DNA from: Prolixibacteraceae bacterium
GTDB lineage: Bacteria > Bacteroidota > Bacteroidia > Bacteroidales > Prolixibacteraceae
Assembly: GCA_019459525.1 (NCBI GenBank)
Contig: JAIBEY010000027.1
Location: 62,001-126,000 of the forward strand
Length of the DNA stretch: 64,000 nt
Direction: 5' to 3'
Shown here: in pieces, positions 45,246 through 52,289 of the stretch
Numbering within the stretch: position 1 is the first letter of the stretch
How the letters are laid out: each line of letters begins with the position of its first letter
Position numbers and translations under genes: made by a program
The notes under the pieces: model-generated
Databases searched by the model: none
Seen by the model: only the letters and a program-made list of their open reading frames with translations
Told to the model about the DNA's origin: nothing

Positions 45246-45968
45246 ATGAAGCAGAACATCGAAATGGTCGTATTTGATATGGCCGGGACAACAGTTAGAG
45301 ATAAAAATGAAGTGGAATACTGTTTTCTTCAGGCAGTTGATCAAACAGGCCTGGTTACCAATCCGGATGAAATTAATTCAATGATGGGATGGTCCAAGCT
45401 TACCGTTTTTGAAACCTTGTGGAAAAAGCAGTTGTCAGGAGCCCCTGCAAGCGAAATTAATGAACGTGTAGAAAAGTCGTATTCGGCTTTCCGCGAGGTT
45501 CTCGAATCACATTACTTGAACTCCGAAATCCTTCCGACTGAAGGGACTCTCGAAATTTTTGAATTTCTGAAACGACAAAATATCAAAATTGCATTAACAA
45601 CAGGTTTTTACCGCAAAGTGACTGACATTATTCTTGAACGGCTAGGCTGGAGTGCCGGTCCGGATAAGCATGGTTCGGTGAGCGGGATAATAAATGCCTC
45701 AGTGAGCAGCGATGAGGTTAAAGCCGGACGCCCGGCGCCGTTTATGATTTTTCGTGCCATGGAGCTCTGTAATGTTAACGATGTAAGGAGGATTATTAAG
45801 ATTGGCGATACCCCGTCAGACCTGGGCGAAGGTAAAAATGCCGGATGTTACCTTTCTCTGGGTATAACCAACGGGACTCATACCAAAGAACAACTTAGCC
45901 GACTCGAAAACGATGGGCTGCTCGATGATATGAAACAATTTCAACAGTTGCTCGAAAAACTGCTTTGA
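45246..45968 (+). CDS. phnX: Phosphonatase-like HAD hydrolase, probable phosphonoacetaldehyde hydrolase
   Basis: 240-aa HAD-superfamily enzyme expected to split phosphonoacetaldehyde into acetaldehyde and phosphate. The nucleophile motif is FDMAGTTV (D11, with A13 replacing the usual second Asp, as in phosphonatases). The cap Schiff-base lysine is K51 in the MGxxK context (MMGWSKLTVF). The usual motif III lysine is replaced by R162 in GRPAPF. The metal motif is KIGDTPSDLGEGKNAG. The FDMAGTTV spelling points to the phosphonatase-like subfamily rather than textbook PhnX (FDWAGTTVDFGS). With phnW in the cluster the physiological activity is probably the same. Confidence 0.82.
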   Translation: MKQNIEMVVFDMAGTTVRDKNEVEYCFLQAVDQTGLVTNPDEINSMMGWSKLTVFETLWKKQLSGAPASEINERVEKSYSAFREVLESHYLNSEILPTEGTLEIFEFLKRQNIKIALTTGFYRKVTDIILERLGWSAGPDKHGSVSGIINASVSSDEVKAGRPAPFMIFRAMELCNVNDVRRIIKIGDTPSDLGEGKNAGCYLSLGITNGTHTKEQLSRLENDGLLDDMKQFQQLLEKLL

Positions 45969-46020
45969 ACGGATTAATTGAATTCATATTTTCCAAGCTT
46001 TGAGAATCAGGTAAAAAAAA

Positions 46021-46051
46021 CCGTAGCAAATTGTTTTGTTACGGCTTTTTT
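46021..46051 (+). terminator. Intrinsic terminator of the regulator-phnX operon
   Basis: Ten-bp stem (46021-46030 with 46035-46044, one G-U pair) with a 4-nt loop, followed by C and a T-run, 52 bp after the phnX stop codon. Confidence 0.75.
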
Positions 46052-46202
46052 AGGACTGCTTGCTAAAAGAGTTTGCCTTGTGGAAGCGAAGGTGAAACTT
46101 TAAGTGTTGATCTTTTACATCTGTTGACGAATCTGTCAGGTAAATAAAAATCACGTAACGTGTTCAACATTAATTGGCTGAGTGATTTGAATCCGTTTTT
46201 TC

Positions 46203-47903
46203 TTAATGAATTGTAATATCATGTGCTTCGCCCGAACCTCTGGGGAATCGTATGTTCTCTGTTAATTCCTGAACCTGAACTGGTGGAGGTGAAGTGACCC
46301 GGGATACCACAATTGAAACCAGAAAATTAAAAATCATACCTAAAGTTCCAATACCTTCAGGCGATATTCCAAACCAAAAGCCGTCACGAGTTCCAGGTCC
46401 GCCCAACTGCGGGGTGAAATAGAAAATATATGTCGCGGTAAATACAATTCCAACAATCATTCCTGAAATAGCTCCTTCGCGGTTCATACGTTTATCGAAA
46501 ATGCCGAGAATAATTGCCGGGAAGAACGATGAAGCCGCCAGTCCAAAAGCCAGCGCAACTACCTGGGCAACAAATCCGGGTGGATGCATTCCGGCAATTC
46601 CGGCAGCAAATACGGCAACCGCGATACTAATGCGTGCTGCCCAAAGTTCTCCTCTTTCCGAAATGTTTGGTTTTAAATTTTTCTTCAGCAAATCGTGCGA
46701 AATAGAAGTGGCTATCACCAGCAAAAGCCCTGCAGCAGTCGAAAGTGCCGCGGCAAGTCCACCAGCTACCACCAAAGCCACTACCCAGGCAGGTAAGTTG
46801 GCAATTTCCGGATTAGCCAATACCATAATGTCCTGATCTATTTTTAGTTCATTTAAATTAGGATCAGCCAGATATTGTATTTTCCCATCACCATTCTTGT
46901 CGGTAAACGCAAGCAACCCGGTGTTCTCCCAATTGGTGAACCATTGCGGAACTTCGGCGTACGGTTTTTCGGAAACCGTATTGATTAAATTGGTTCGGGC
47001 AAATGCCGCAACTGCAGGCGCGGTAGTGTATAAAAGAGCGATAAACAATAAGGCCCAGCCAGCCGAAATGCGTGCATCTTTAACCTTCGGAACTGTAAAA
47101 AAGCGAACGATAACATGAGGCAATCCGGCGGTTCCGAACATCAATGCGGCTGTAATAAACAGCATGTTCACAAGGTTCCCTTTTTTTACCGACGTATATT
47201 CAGCAAATCCTAAATCGATAGAAAGTTGATTCAATTTTTCGAGCAAATAAACTCCATCGGCAGTCTTGGCACCAAAGCCCATCTGAGGAATCGGGTTTCC
47301 GGTCATGTGAATGGAGATAAAAACAGCCGGTACTGTAAAGGCAAAAATTAATACACAATATTGCGCCACCTGTGTGTAGGTAATCCCTTTCATTCCGCCA
47401 AGCACGGCATAAAAAAATACGATACCAATACCGATCAATACGCCTGTTTCAAAAGAAACGTTTAAAAAACGGGCAAATGTTAATCCCACGCCTTTCATTT
47501 GTCCCACGACGTAGGTGAACGAAATAAAAAGGGCACAAATAAGTGCCACTAAGCGAGCCGATTTTGAATAATAACGCTCTCCGATAAAATCAGGAACAGT
47601 ATATTTTCCAAACTTTCTCAGGTATGGCGCAAGCAGTAAAGCCAGTAAAACGTAGCCACCAGTCCAGCCCATCAGGTATTGAGCCCCGCTATAACCCATA
47701 AAAGAAATCATTCCGGCCATGGATAAAAATGAAGCAGCCGACATCCAGTCGGCAGCAGTAGCCATGCCATTCAATAACGGATGTACACCGCCACCTGCAA
47801 CATAAAACTCCTGAGTTGAACCTGCCCGTGACCACGCAGCTATTCCGATGTATAAAGTAAAGGTAAAACCTACCAATATATAAGTCCAGATTTGAGCATC
47901 CAT
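46203..47903 (-). CDS. Sodium:solute symporter, large subunit (acetate-permease-like)
   Basis: 566-aa member of the sodium:solute symporter family (SSF, PF00474), with about thirteen helices. It matches the VC_2705 subfamily, which is paired with a small DUF4212 subunit. Conserved blocks include EFYVAGGGVHPLLNGMATAA, DWMSAASFLSMAG, IGERYYSKSARLVALICALF and AAALSTAAGLLLVIATSISH. A hydrophilic insertion of about 70 residues with DKNGDGKIQYLADPNLNELK lies between helices. These proteins are usually acetate or short-chain carboxylate importers. The neighbouring phn/eut genes would yield acetaldehyde and hence acetate, so the pairing is plausible but not proven. Confidence 0.92.
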   Translation of the reverse strand: MDAQIWTYILVGFTFTLYIGIAAWSRAGSTQEFYVAGGGVHPLLNGMATAADWMSAASFLSMAGMISFMGYSGAQYLMGWTGGYVLLALLLAPYLRKFGKYTVPDFIGERYYSKSARLVALICALFISFTYVVGQMKGVGLTFARFLNVSFETGVLIGIGIVFFYAVLGGMKGITYTQVAQYCVLIFAFTVPAVFISIHMTGNPIPQMGFGAKTADGVYLLEKLNQLSIDLGFAEYTSVKKGNLVNMLFITAALMFGTAGLPHVIVRFFTVPKVKDARISAGWALLFIALLYTTAPAVAAFARTNLINTVSEKPYAEVPQWFTNWENTGLLAFTDKNGDGKIQYLADPNLNELKIDQDIMVLANPEIANLPAWVVALVVAGGLAAALSTAAGLLLVIATSISHDLLKKNLKPNISERGELWAARISIAVAVFAAGIAGMHPPGFVAQVVALAFGLAASSFFPAIILGIFDKRMNREGAISGMIVGIVFTATYIFYFTPQLGGPGTRDGFWFGISPEGIGTLGMIFNFLVSIVVSRVTSPPPVQVQELTENIRFPRGSGEAHDITIH

Positions 47904-47918
47904 AAGTTTTCCTGTTAG

Positions 47919-48173
47919 TTATTTTTCGTCAACATCAAAAGCTTTGTCGAGGCGGTTCATCAGAAACACGTAAACAAAAATCAGCAAAACAAAAGCATAA
48001 ATCGATCCTTGCTGTGCAAACCAAAAGCCAAGCGGGAATCCGGCTAACTTAAACTGATTGAGGAAATCTGCCAGTAAAATTCCGGCTCCGAACGAAACTA
48101 CAAACCAAATGGAAAGAAGTATGGCCAGGTAGGTTAGATTTTTTTTCCAGTAGAGTTTTTTATAATCCGTCAT
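47919..48173 (-). CDS. Sodium:solute symporter, small subunit (DUF4212)
   Basis: 84-aa protein with two hydrophobic helices (about residues 15-34 and 50-70) and a charged C-terminus, NRLDKAFDVDEK. It matches the DUF4212/TIGR03647 family, always encoded directly before the VC_2705-type large subunit and presumed to be part of its complex. The large subunit starts 15 bp downstream. Confidence 0.92.
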   Translation of the reverse strand: MTDYKKLYWKKNLTYLAILLSIWFVVSFGAGILLADFLNQFKLAGFPLGFWFAQQGSIYAFVLLIFVYVFLMNRLDKAFDVDEK

Positions 48174-48273
48174 AGTTGTTATTTAGATTGGTTCTAAATA
48201 ATAGCAATTAAAAAGAAAAATGTGGAATTAGCAAGTGGTGGCATAAATATAAAATATGTTTTAGGAGCATGAA

Positions 48274-48570
48274 TCAAGGATTCAAGTTCACTCCAAGTGA
48301 GATAGTTTTTTCTGATTTGGATGGAGTTAATGAGTTCGTATTAGATTTGAAGATTTGCCGGAAGCCAGGGTAATAATGAATCTTCAAATCATATCGGTGT
48401 TTAGTTGTTTCGAGGTTTTCTTGACACCATTGAAGAACTATCATGACGAACCTTTTCTTGGGAATTCTTAAATCCCTGATCTTAAAGTCGGTTGGTGGTT
48501 CATGAAATAACCATGTCAAAAAGAGGATATAACAAGAAATAAGGATTCCGAGGACGGAGTAAAAGTGCAC
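48274..48570 (-). CDS. Doubtful short ORF, possible gene remnant
   Basis: 98-codon open frame with one hydrophobic segment near the N-terminus (YSVLGILISCYILFLTWLF) and the string RFVMIVLQWCQENLETTKHR, which faintly resembles the start of SprT-like or similar small bacterial proteins. No domain is recognised and the end is abrupt. It could be a degraded gene, a genuine small membrane protein or chance. It is listed only because the region is otherwise empty. Confidence 0.3.
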   Translation of the reverse strand: MHFYSVLGILISCYILFLTWLFHEPPTDFKIRDLRIPKKRFVMIVLQWCQENLETTKHRYDLKIHYYPGFRQIFKSNTNSLTPSKSEKTISLGVNLNP

Positions 48571-48731
48571 TACGATAGCATTTTAGCTAAAGTAGGGAAC
48601 CTATTTTAAGAGGCCAAACACACTATAAACACAACAATGAAATTTGATTTTTAGCGGTCAATTCTCTACTATCTTCACATGGGAATTCATCGAATTTTTT
48701 GAGAGTGCTGGCAACTGTGCTCGCAAGAAAC

Positions 48732-48765
48732 AAAAAACCACCTACGAAACTAATCGTAAGTGGTT
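48732..48765 (-). terminator. Intrinsic terminator of the tRNA-Gln pair
   Basis: Twelve-bp stem (48736-48747 with 48754-48765) with one mismatch, followed on the minus strand by a T-run, directly after tRNA-Gln (CTG). Confidence 0.85.
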
Positions 48766-48774
48766 GATTTCCAG

Positions 48775-48847
48775 TTGTCCTGTCAGGTCTCGAACCTGAA
48801 CTCTTCTGATCCAGAATCAGACGTGTTGCCAATTACACCACAGGACA
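48775..48847 (-). tRNA. tRNA-Gln (CTG)
   Basis: 73-nt cloverleaf. The acceptor TGTCCTG pairs with CAGGACA (U1-A72, typical for Gln). The anticodon stem is TCTGA/TCAGA with loop TTCTGGA, giving anticodon CTG. The T-arm is CAGGT TCGAGA CCTG-type and the discriminator is A. The 3' CCA is not encoded. It is 57 bp downstream of a second tRNA-Gln on the same strand. Confidence 0.96.
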
Positions 48848-48904
48848 ATTTTCAATAAGTAAACAAATTTCAATTTTGCCGAAGCTTAAATTGTTTGTTT
48901 TTTG

Positions 48905-48977
48905 TTGACCCACTAAGGCTCGAACTTAGACTCTACTGAACCAAAATCAGTTGTGTTGCCAATTACACCATGGGTCA
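48905..48977 (-). tRNA. tRNA-Gln (TTG)
   Basis: 73-nt cloverleaf. The acceptor TGACCCA pairs with TGGGTCA. The anticodon stem is ACTGA/TCAGT with loop TTTTGGT, giving anticodon TTG. The T-stem is CTAAG/CTTAG and the discriminator is A; CCA is not encoded. It forms a tandem pair with tRNA-Gln (CTG), so both Gln codons are covered by one transcript. Confidence 0.96.
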
Positions 48978-49308
48978 ATCCTTCGTTGTCTTTTCTTTAA
49001 AGACGGTGCAAAAATATAAAAATTATTTTTTTGACCTCAGTTTTGCGTGTAATTTTTCGCATTGTCCGGAAGGTTTATTTGTACTTTAAAATTAATGGAT
49101 AGGTTTCAATATCATTATCCTTTAATGCTCAGTGGCTTGTCTCGTTTATTCCGTGGTATAAATTGATTGTTAAGAATACATCGTTTACATTTGAAGAACA
49201 TGCCAATTGTTTACCAGAGTCGTGTATTTTTGTTGCCGCGAATGAGAATTGGGCAGGATGGAACAGTTGTGTTGATGTTTTGAAACTTATTTAATACGAT
49301 AATTTGAT
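48978..49308. other. Intergenic region before rhaD
   Basis: About 330 bp without a gene. It holds the promoter side of the tRNA-Gln pair. On the plus strand there is a candidate -7 element TACATTTG (49186-49193) with TTG at 49167-49169, which could drive rhaD with a leader of about 110 nt. No other feature is recognised. Confidence 0.4.
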
Positions 49309-50130
49309 ATGAAGGAGTTTTTTCAGGAAAACAAAAAAATTGCCAAAACGATTACAGAAGTGGCCGGATTGGCAAATTACCTTTGGCAAAAAGGTTGGGC
49401 CGAACGCAATGCCGGTAATATTTCGGTGAATTTATCTGAAATGATGGGTGACAGTGAGTTCGAGCTCGACCATTACCCGATGTTTCAGTTGGAACGAAGT
49501 TACGATGCCCTGGCAAACCTTTATTTCTTTGTCACAGGCACCGGTAAGCGGATGCGCGACCTGGCTGTCAGCCCGATGAAAAACGCTTGTATCATCAAAA
49601 TGAATAAAAAGGGAAATGCTTACCACATCATTTCCATGAAAAAGCGAAATCTGTATAATTTCAGGCCGACATCCGAATTGCCCACACACCTGGCTGTTCA
49701 TAACTTACTGGTTAGTACCGGATCGAAAAACAAGGCGGTTGTTCATACTCACCCGAACGAGTTGGTTGCCATGACCCAAATCCCAAAGTTTCAGACTGCT
49801 GAAATGCTGAATAAAACGCTGTGGGGGATGCATCCCGAGGCCTTTGTATTTGTTCCGCGCGGTGTGTTTATGGTTCCGTATATTTTACCAGGAAGCCATA
49901 AAATTGCTGATGCTACAATCGAAGGATTTAAGCTGGGTCACGAAGTTGTAATCTGGGAAAAACATGGCGCTTTTGCTGTTGGCGAAACCGTTTCTGATGC
50001 TTTCGATATGATTGATATTCTTTCGAAATCGGCGCAAATCTGGTTTATGGCCATGCAAACCGGCAACGAACCTGAGGGATTGAACGATGAACAACTGATG
50101 GAATTAAAAGAAGCTTTTCTGAAAAAATAG
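49309..50130 (+). CDS. rhaD: Rhamnulose-1-phosphate aldolase
   Basis: 273-aa class-II zinc aldolase splitting L-rhamnulose 1-phosphate into dihydroxyacetone phosphate and L-lactaldehyde. Zinc ligands are visible as H146 and H148 in AVVHTHPNE and H219 in WEKHGAF; the catalytic Glu is E123 in PTSELPTHL. Spacing and length (273 versus about 274) match E. coli RhaD. RNAGNISVNLSE is the substrate-phosphate loop. No rhaA, rhaB or regulator is nearby, so the pathway genes must be elsewhere, or the enzyme serves another aldol such as fuculose phosphate. Confidence 0.93.
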   Translation: MKEFFQENKKIAKTITEVAGLANYLWQKGWAERNAGNISVNLSEMMGDSEFELDHYPMFQLERSYDALANLYFFVTGTGKRMRDLAVSPMKNACIIKMNKKGNAYHIISMKKRNLYNFRPTSELPTHLAVHNLLVSTGSKNKAVVHTHPNELVAMTQIPKFQTAEMLNKTLWGMHPEAFVFVPRGVFMVPYILPGSHKIADATIEGFKLGHEVVIWEKHGAFAVGETVSDAFDMIDILSKSAQIWFMAMQTGNEPEGLNDEQLMELKEAFLKK

Positions 50131-50190
50131 CGGTATTTGCCAATTGTATCACAATGTTGTTTAGTTAAAAAAAAACAAACGATAAAAGAT

Positions 50191-50256
50191 CGTCATTGCG
50201 AGGAACGTAGCAATCAGTAGAACGGAATAGATTGCTTCACTTCGTCCGCAATGACG
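50191..50256. repeat. Palindromic intergenic repeat, copy 2 (CGTCATTGCGA family)
   Basis: Perfect outer arms CGTCATTGCG (50191-50200) and CGCAATGACG (50247-50256). Internal GCAATC/GATTGC-like segments resemble the copy at 13400-13496. It sits between rhaD and a convergent gene. Confidence 0.85.
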
Positions 50257-50288
50257 ACCCGAACGAAACGGCATTAAATTGTATTAAG

Positions 50289-50324
50289 GAGGCTGAAGAA
50301 TCATTAGGTGATCTTTTCAGCCTC
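50289..50324. terminator. Terminator shared by rhaD and the HEAT-like gene
   Basis: Nine-bp stem GAGGCTGAA (50289-50297) with TTCAGCCTC (50316-50324), with T-rich sequence after it on the plus strand. Its 3' arm covers the stop codon of the convergent HEAT-like gene. Confidence 0.65.
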
Positions 50325-50853
50325 TTTGTTTTGTCCTGGTGAGGCTAAGTTTTTTTAACAATTTTTTTCCCCTTGAAGTTAATCCGGCCGAACCATGGTA
50401 TTCCATTTCATGTTCAATCAGTTCAGTCAGTTCTCCGCAGAAATCAGGTTCTTTTTGAGCAATGTGAAATAATATTTGCATGGCATGAACCCTTACCGCA
50501 ACCGGCTCTGTAGCACTGGTAAACACATTGATGCAGTGGTTCAGTAGCAGGGCTACATTTTCTTCCTGAATATCGTTTAAACTAATCAGCTTCAGCAAAT
50601 GCCTCTTCTTTCCTGAATTTTTAGTCGTCAGTACAAAACTGGTCATGACCGGAAGATATGGAATAATCAATTCCGGATGTTGTTCATGGATTTTATCAAC
50701 CATCCAGGCGGCCCGCCAATTTTCATCTCTACTGTCGTTAAAAACTATGGCCATCAGCGTGTCCAGCGATTCCGGATGGTCGCAGATATACCGGACTACG
50801 AGGTTGATGTTTTCCCAGGAATGGATGACTGATTGAAGTTCGTTTTCGTTCAT
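50317..50853 (-). CDS. HEAT-like helical repeat protein, conserved hypothetical
   Basis: 178-aa soluble, all-helical protein. It has HEAT/adaptin-like helical pairs such as ENWRAAWMVDKIHEQHPELI and VAVRVHAMQILFHIAQKEP. No signal peptide and no catalytic motif are seen. Similar short HEAT proteins occur in Bacteroidota without known function and usually mediate protein contacts. It is divergent from the Nudix hydrolase gene (89 bp apart). Confidence 0.75.
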   Translation of the reverse strand: MNENELQSVIHSWENINLVVRYICDHPESLDTLMAIVFNDSRDENWRAAWMVDKIHEQHPELIIPYLPVMTSFVLTTKNSGKKRHLLKLISLNDIQEENVALLLNHCINVFTSATEPVAVRVHAMQILFHIAQKEPDFCGELTELIEHEMEYHGSAGLTSRGKKLLKKLSLTRTKQRG

Positions 50854-50942
50854 GATGTGGTAAATGGTGTATGCCGGAATCTTGAAATAAAGATAAATTT
50901 TTCCTTCTTTGCAGAAACAACCTGTTTTAAAAAAGACAGAAA

Positions 50943-51353
50943 ATGATTCAAGTTTGCTGTGCTATAATCCGGAATGGGGATAAAATGCTGACGGTTCAAC
51001 ATGGACAGGGAAGCAGCCATCCCTTGCAATGGGAGTTCCCGGGAGGTAAAATACAGGCTGACGAAACGGCCGAAGCTTGCATTATTCGCGAGATTGAGGA
51101 GGAATTGATGATCCGGATTGATATTGTTGGTGAGCTCGGATCGGTTGAATTTGACTATGGAACGAAGCAAGTGCGGCTTATCCCGTTTGTGTGTGAAGTT
51201 GCTTCCGGAGAAATTCAATTAACCGAACATATTGCTCAACGCTGGATTGGTTTGGAGGATTGGGAAACGATCGAATGGTCGGGTGCCGACCGGAAGTTAA
51301 TTCAGCAAAATAGGAAACATTTAAAGGTGTTGTTGTGTGGTGACCGCAATTAG
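50943..51353 (+). CDS. Nudix hydrolase, MutT-like
   Basis: 136-aa Nudix enzyme, likely hydrolysing a (deoxy)nucleoside triphosphate to monophosphate and pyrophosphate. The Nudix box is visible from GGKIQADETAEACIIREIEE onwards: G, five residues, E, seven residues, REIEEE. The usual small Gly near the end (XG before the last hydrophobic) is Met (ELMI). The N-terminus IQVCCAIIRNGDKMLTVQHG and the middle LQWEFPGGK are MutT-like. The C-terminal half resembles the CTP pyrophosphohydrolase/MutT group. Substrate not assignable. Confidence 0.93.
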   Translation: MIQVCCAIIRNGDKMLTVQHGQGSSHPLQWEFPGGKIQADETAEACIIREIEEELMIRIDIVGELGSVEFDYGTKQVRLIPFVCEVASGEIQLTEHIAQRWIGLEDWETIEWSGADRKLIQQNRKHLKVLLCGDRN

Positions 51354-51361
51354 TCCGCTCC

Positions 51362-51871
51362 CTATCGTACCAGATTGGGGAAAATGAGGGCGAAAGCCAC
51401 AAAAACAGCAGTCCAGCTTAAGATGGATAAAACCATGTAAGGCATCACCAATTTGTGTTTGGAGTAATATTTATTCAGGAGAAAGGCTCCAATCGGAATG
51501 CTTAAAACTACTGGCGACAAGATTACAATTCCGGGTAACCCGAATTTAGCACGAAAGCGGGCAATAAACCGGTTTCGTTTCGAGAAAACGCGTTCGCCGG
51601 TAACCCCTTTACGCCAAACAACAAGCTGGCGGTATTTCAGGCGGACAGAAAGAGGGGCATGTTTCCGAAGAAAATTTTTTACGTGATGAAACCGCTTGAT
51701 GGCAAACCCGCTGAAATGATAGAAAAAGAAAAAACCGGCGATGCCGCCGAGCGTTACTGCAATTAAAGTCTGTTCGAAATTTAACCCAATGAGCAACGCA
51801 TATGGAAATGTAATTACATATTTAACAGTTGCCAATAAAAATACCTGAATGATTTTAAATACTGCGATCAT
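51362..51871 (-). CDS. Small polytopic membrane protein of unknown function
   Basis: 169-aa membrane protein. Hydrophobic helices lie at about residues 5-25, 34-55, 116-133 and 143-165. A strongly basic central loop (about residues 58-110, rich in Arg/Lys, HHVKNFLRKHAPLSVRLKYR) lies between helices 2 and 3. No family is recognised. It is convergent with the Nudix gene with 8 bp between stops. Confidence 0.75.
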   Translation of the reverse strand: MIAVFKIIQVFLLATVKYVITFPYALLIGLNFEQTLIAVTLGGIAGFFFFYHFSGFAIKRFHHVKNFLRKHAPLSVRLKYRQLVVWRKGVTGERVFSKRNRFIARFRAKFGLPGIVILSPVVLSIPIGAFLLNKYYSKHKLVMPYMVLSILSWTAVFVAFALIFPNLVR

Positions 51872-52045
51872 AATCTCCTCCGCCTCCTAAATTTCCAGAA
51901 TAGAACGCCAAAGGTCGGTAAAATGTTGTTACAACGAACGGATAAGTGCCTGAATTTTAAGTTTATTAAGAAATATTAAAATTTAACTTTCCGGATATTT
52001 CGTTAATTATTGCGGAAACGCTTTCTGTATATGGGTTTTCGTCGG

Positions 52046-52267
52046 TTATCTGCTTATCCATCCGAAGAGCAAACCAATACCAATTAATGCGAAAATAAGA
52101 AGATAGGTGTAAATATTTGCAAAATTTAGTGTCCAACCCATTATTTTTGAGCGTTTTGGAACTGCAATTCGCGCATCTTTCGGGTTAAAATAGAAAACTC
52201 CCCACCTGTAATTGGTCGGATCTTCAATCATCCGATCGTTTTCAAACCGTTCGAAATCGTTTTTCAT
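52046..52267 (-). CDS. DUF5808-like small membrane protein
   Basis: 73-aa protein. The N-terminal half reads NYRWGVFYFNPKDARIAVPK and continues SKIMGWTLNFAN, the signature of DUF5808 (a 'YFNP.DPR..VPKR...GWTLNF' motif). One transmembrane helix (about residues 50-69) ends in GWISR. Role unknown. It follows 22 bp downstream of the carboxypeptidase-like domain protein on the same strand. Confidence 0.85.
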   Translation of the reverse strand: MKNDFERFENDRMIEDPTNYRWGVFYFNPKDARIAVPKRSKIMGWTLNFANIYTYLLIFALIGIGLLFGWISR

Positions 52268-52289
52268 AATTATGAAGCTAAAAAAACCA

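Larger units (their letters stand above)
48174..48774. other. Region between the symporter operon and tRNA-Gln
   Basis: About 600 bp. It contains one doubtful short ORF (48274-48570), the tRNA-Gln terminator (48732-48765) and otherwise AT-rich sequence with no recognised feature. Confidence 0.5.

Noticed and set aside
48623-48832. Short minus-strand ORF
   Set aside because: It runs across the tRNA-Gln (CTG) gene and its terminator, so it is a chance open frame.
50850-51218. Minus-strand ORF opposite the Nudix gene
   Set aside because: It is antisense to the Nudix box, which is conserved on the plus strand.
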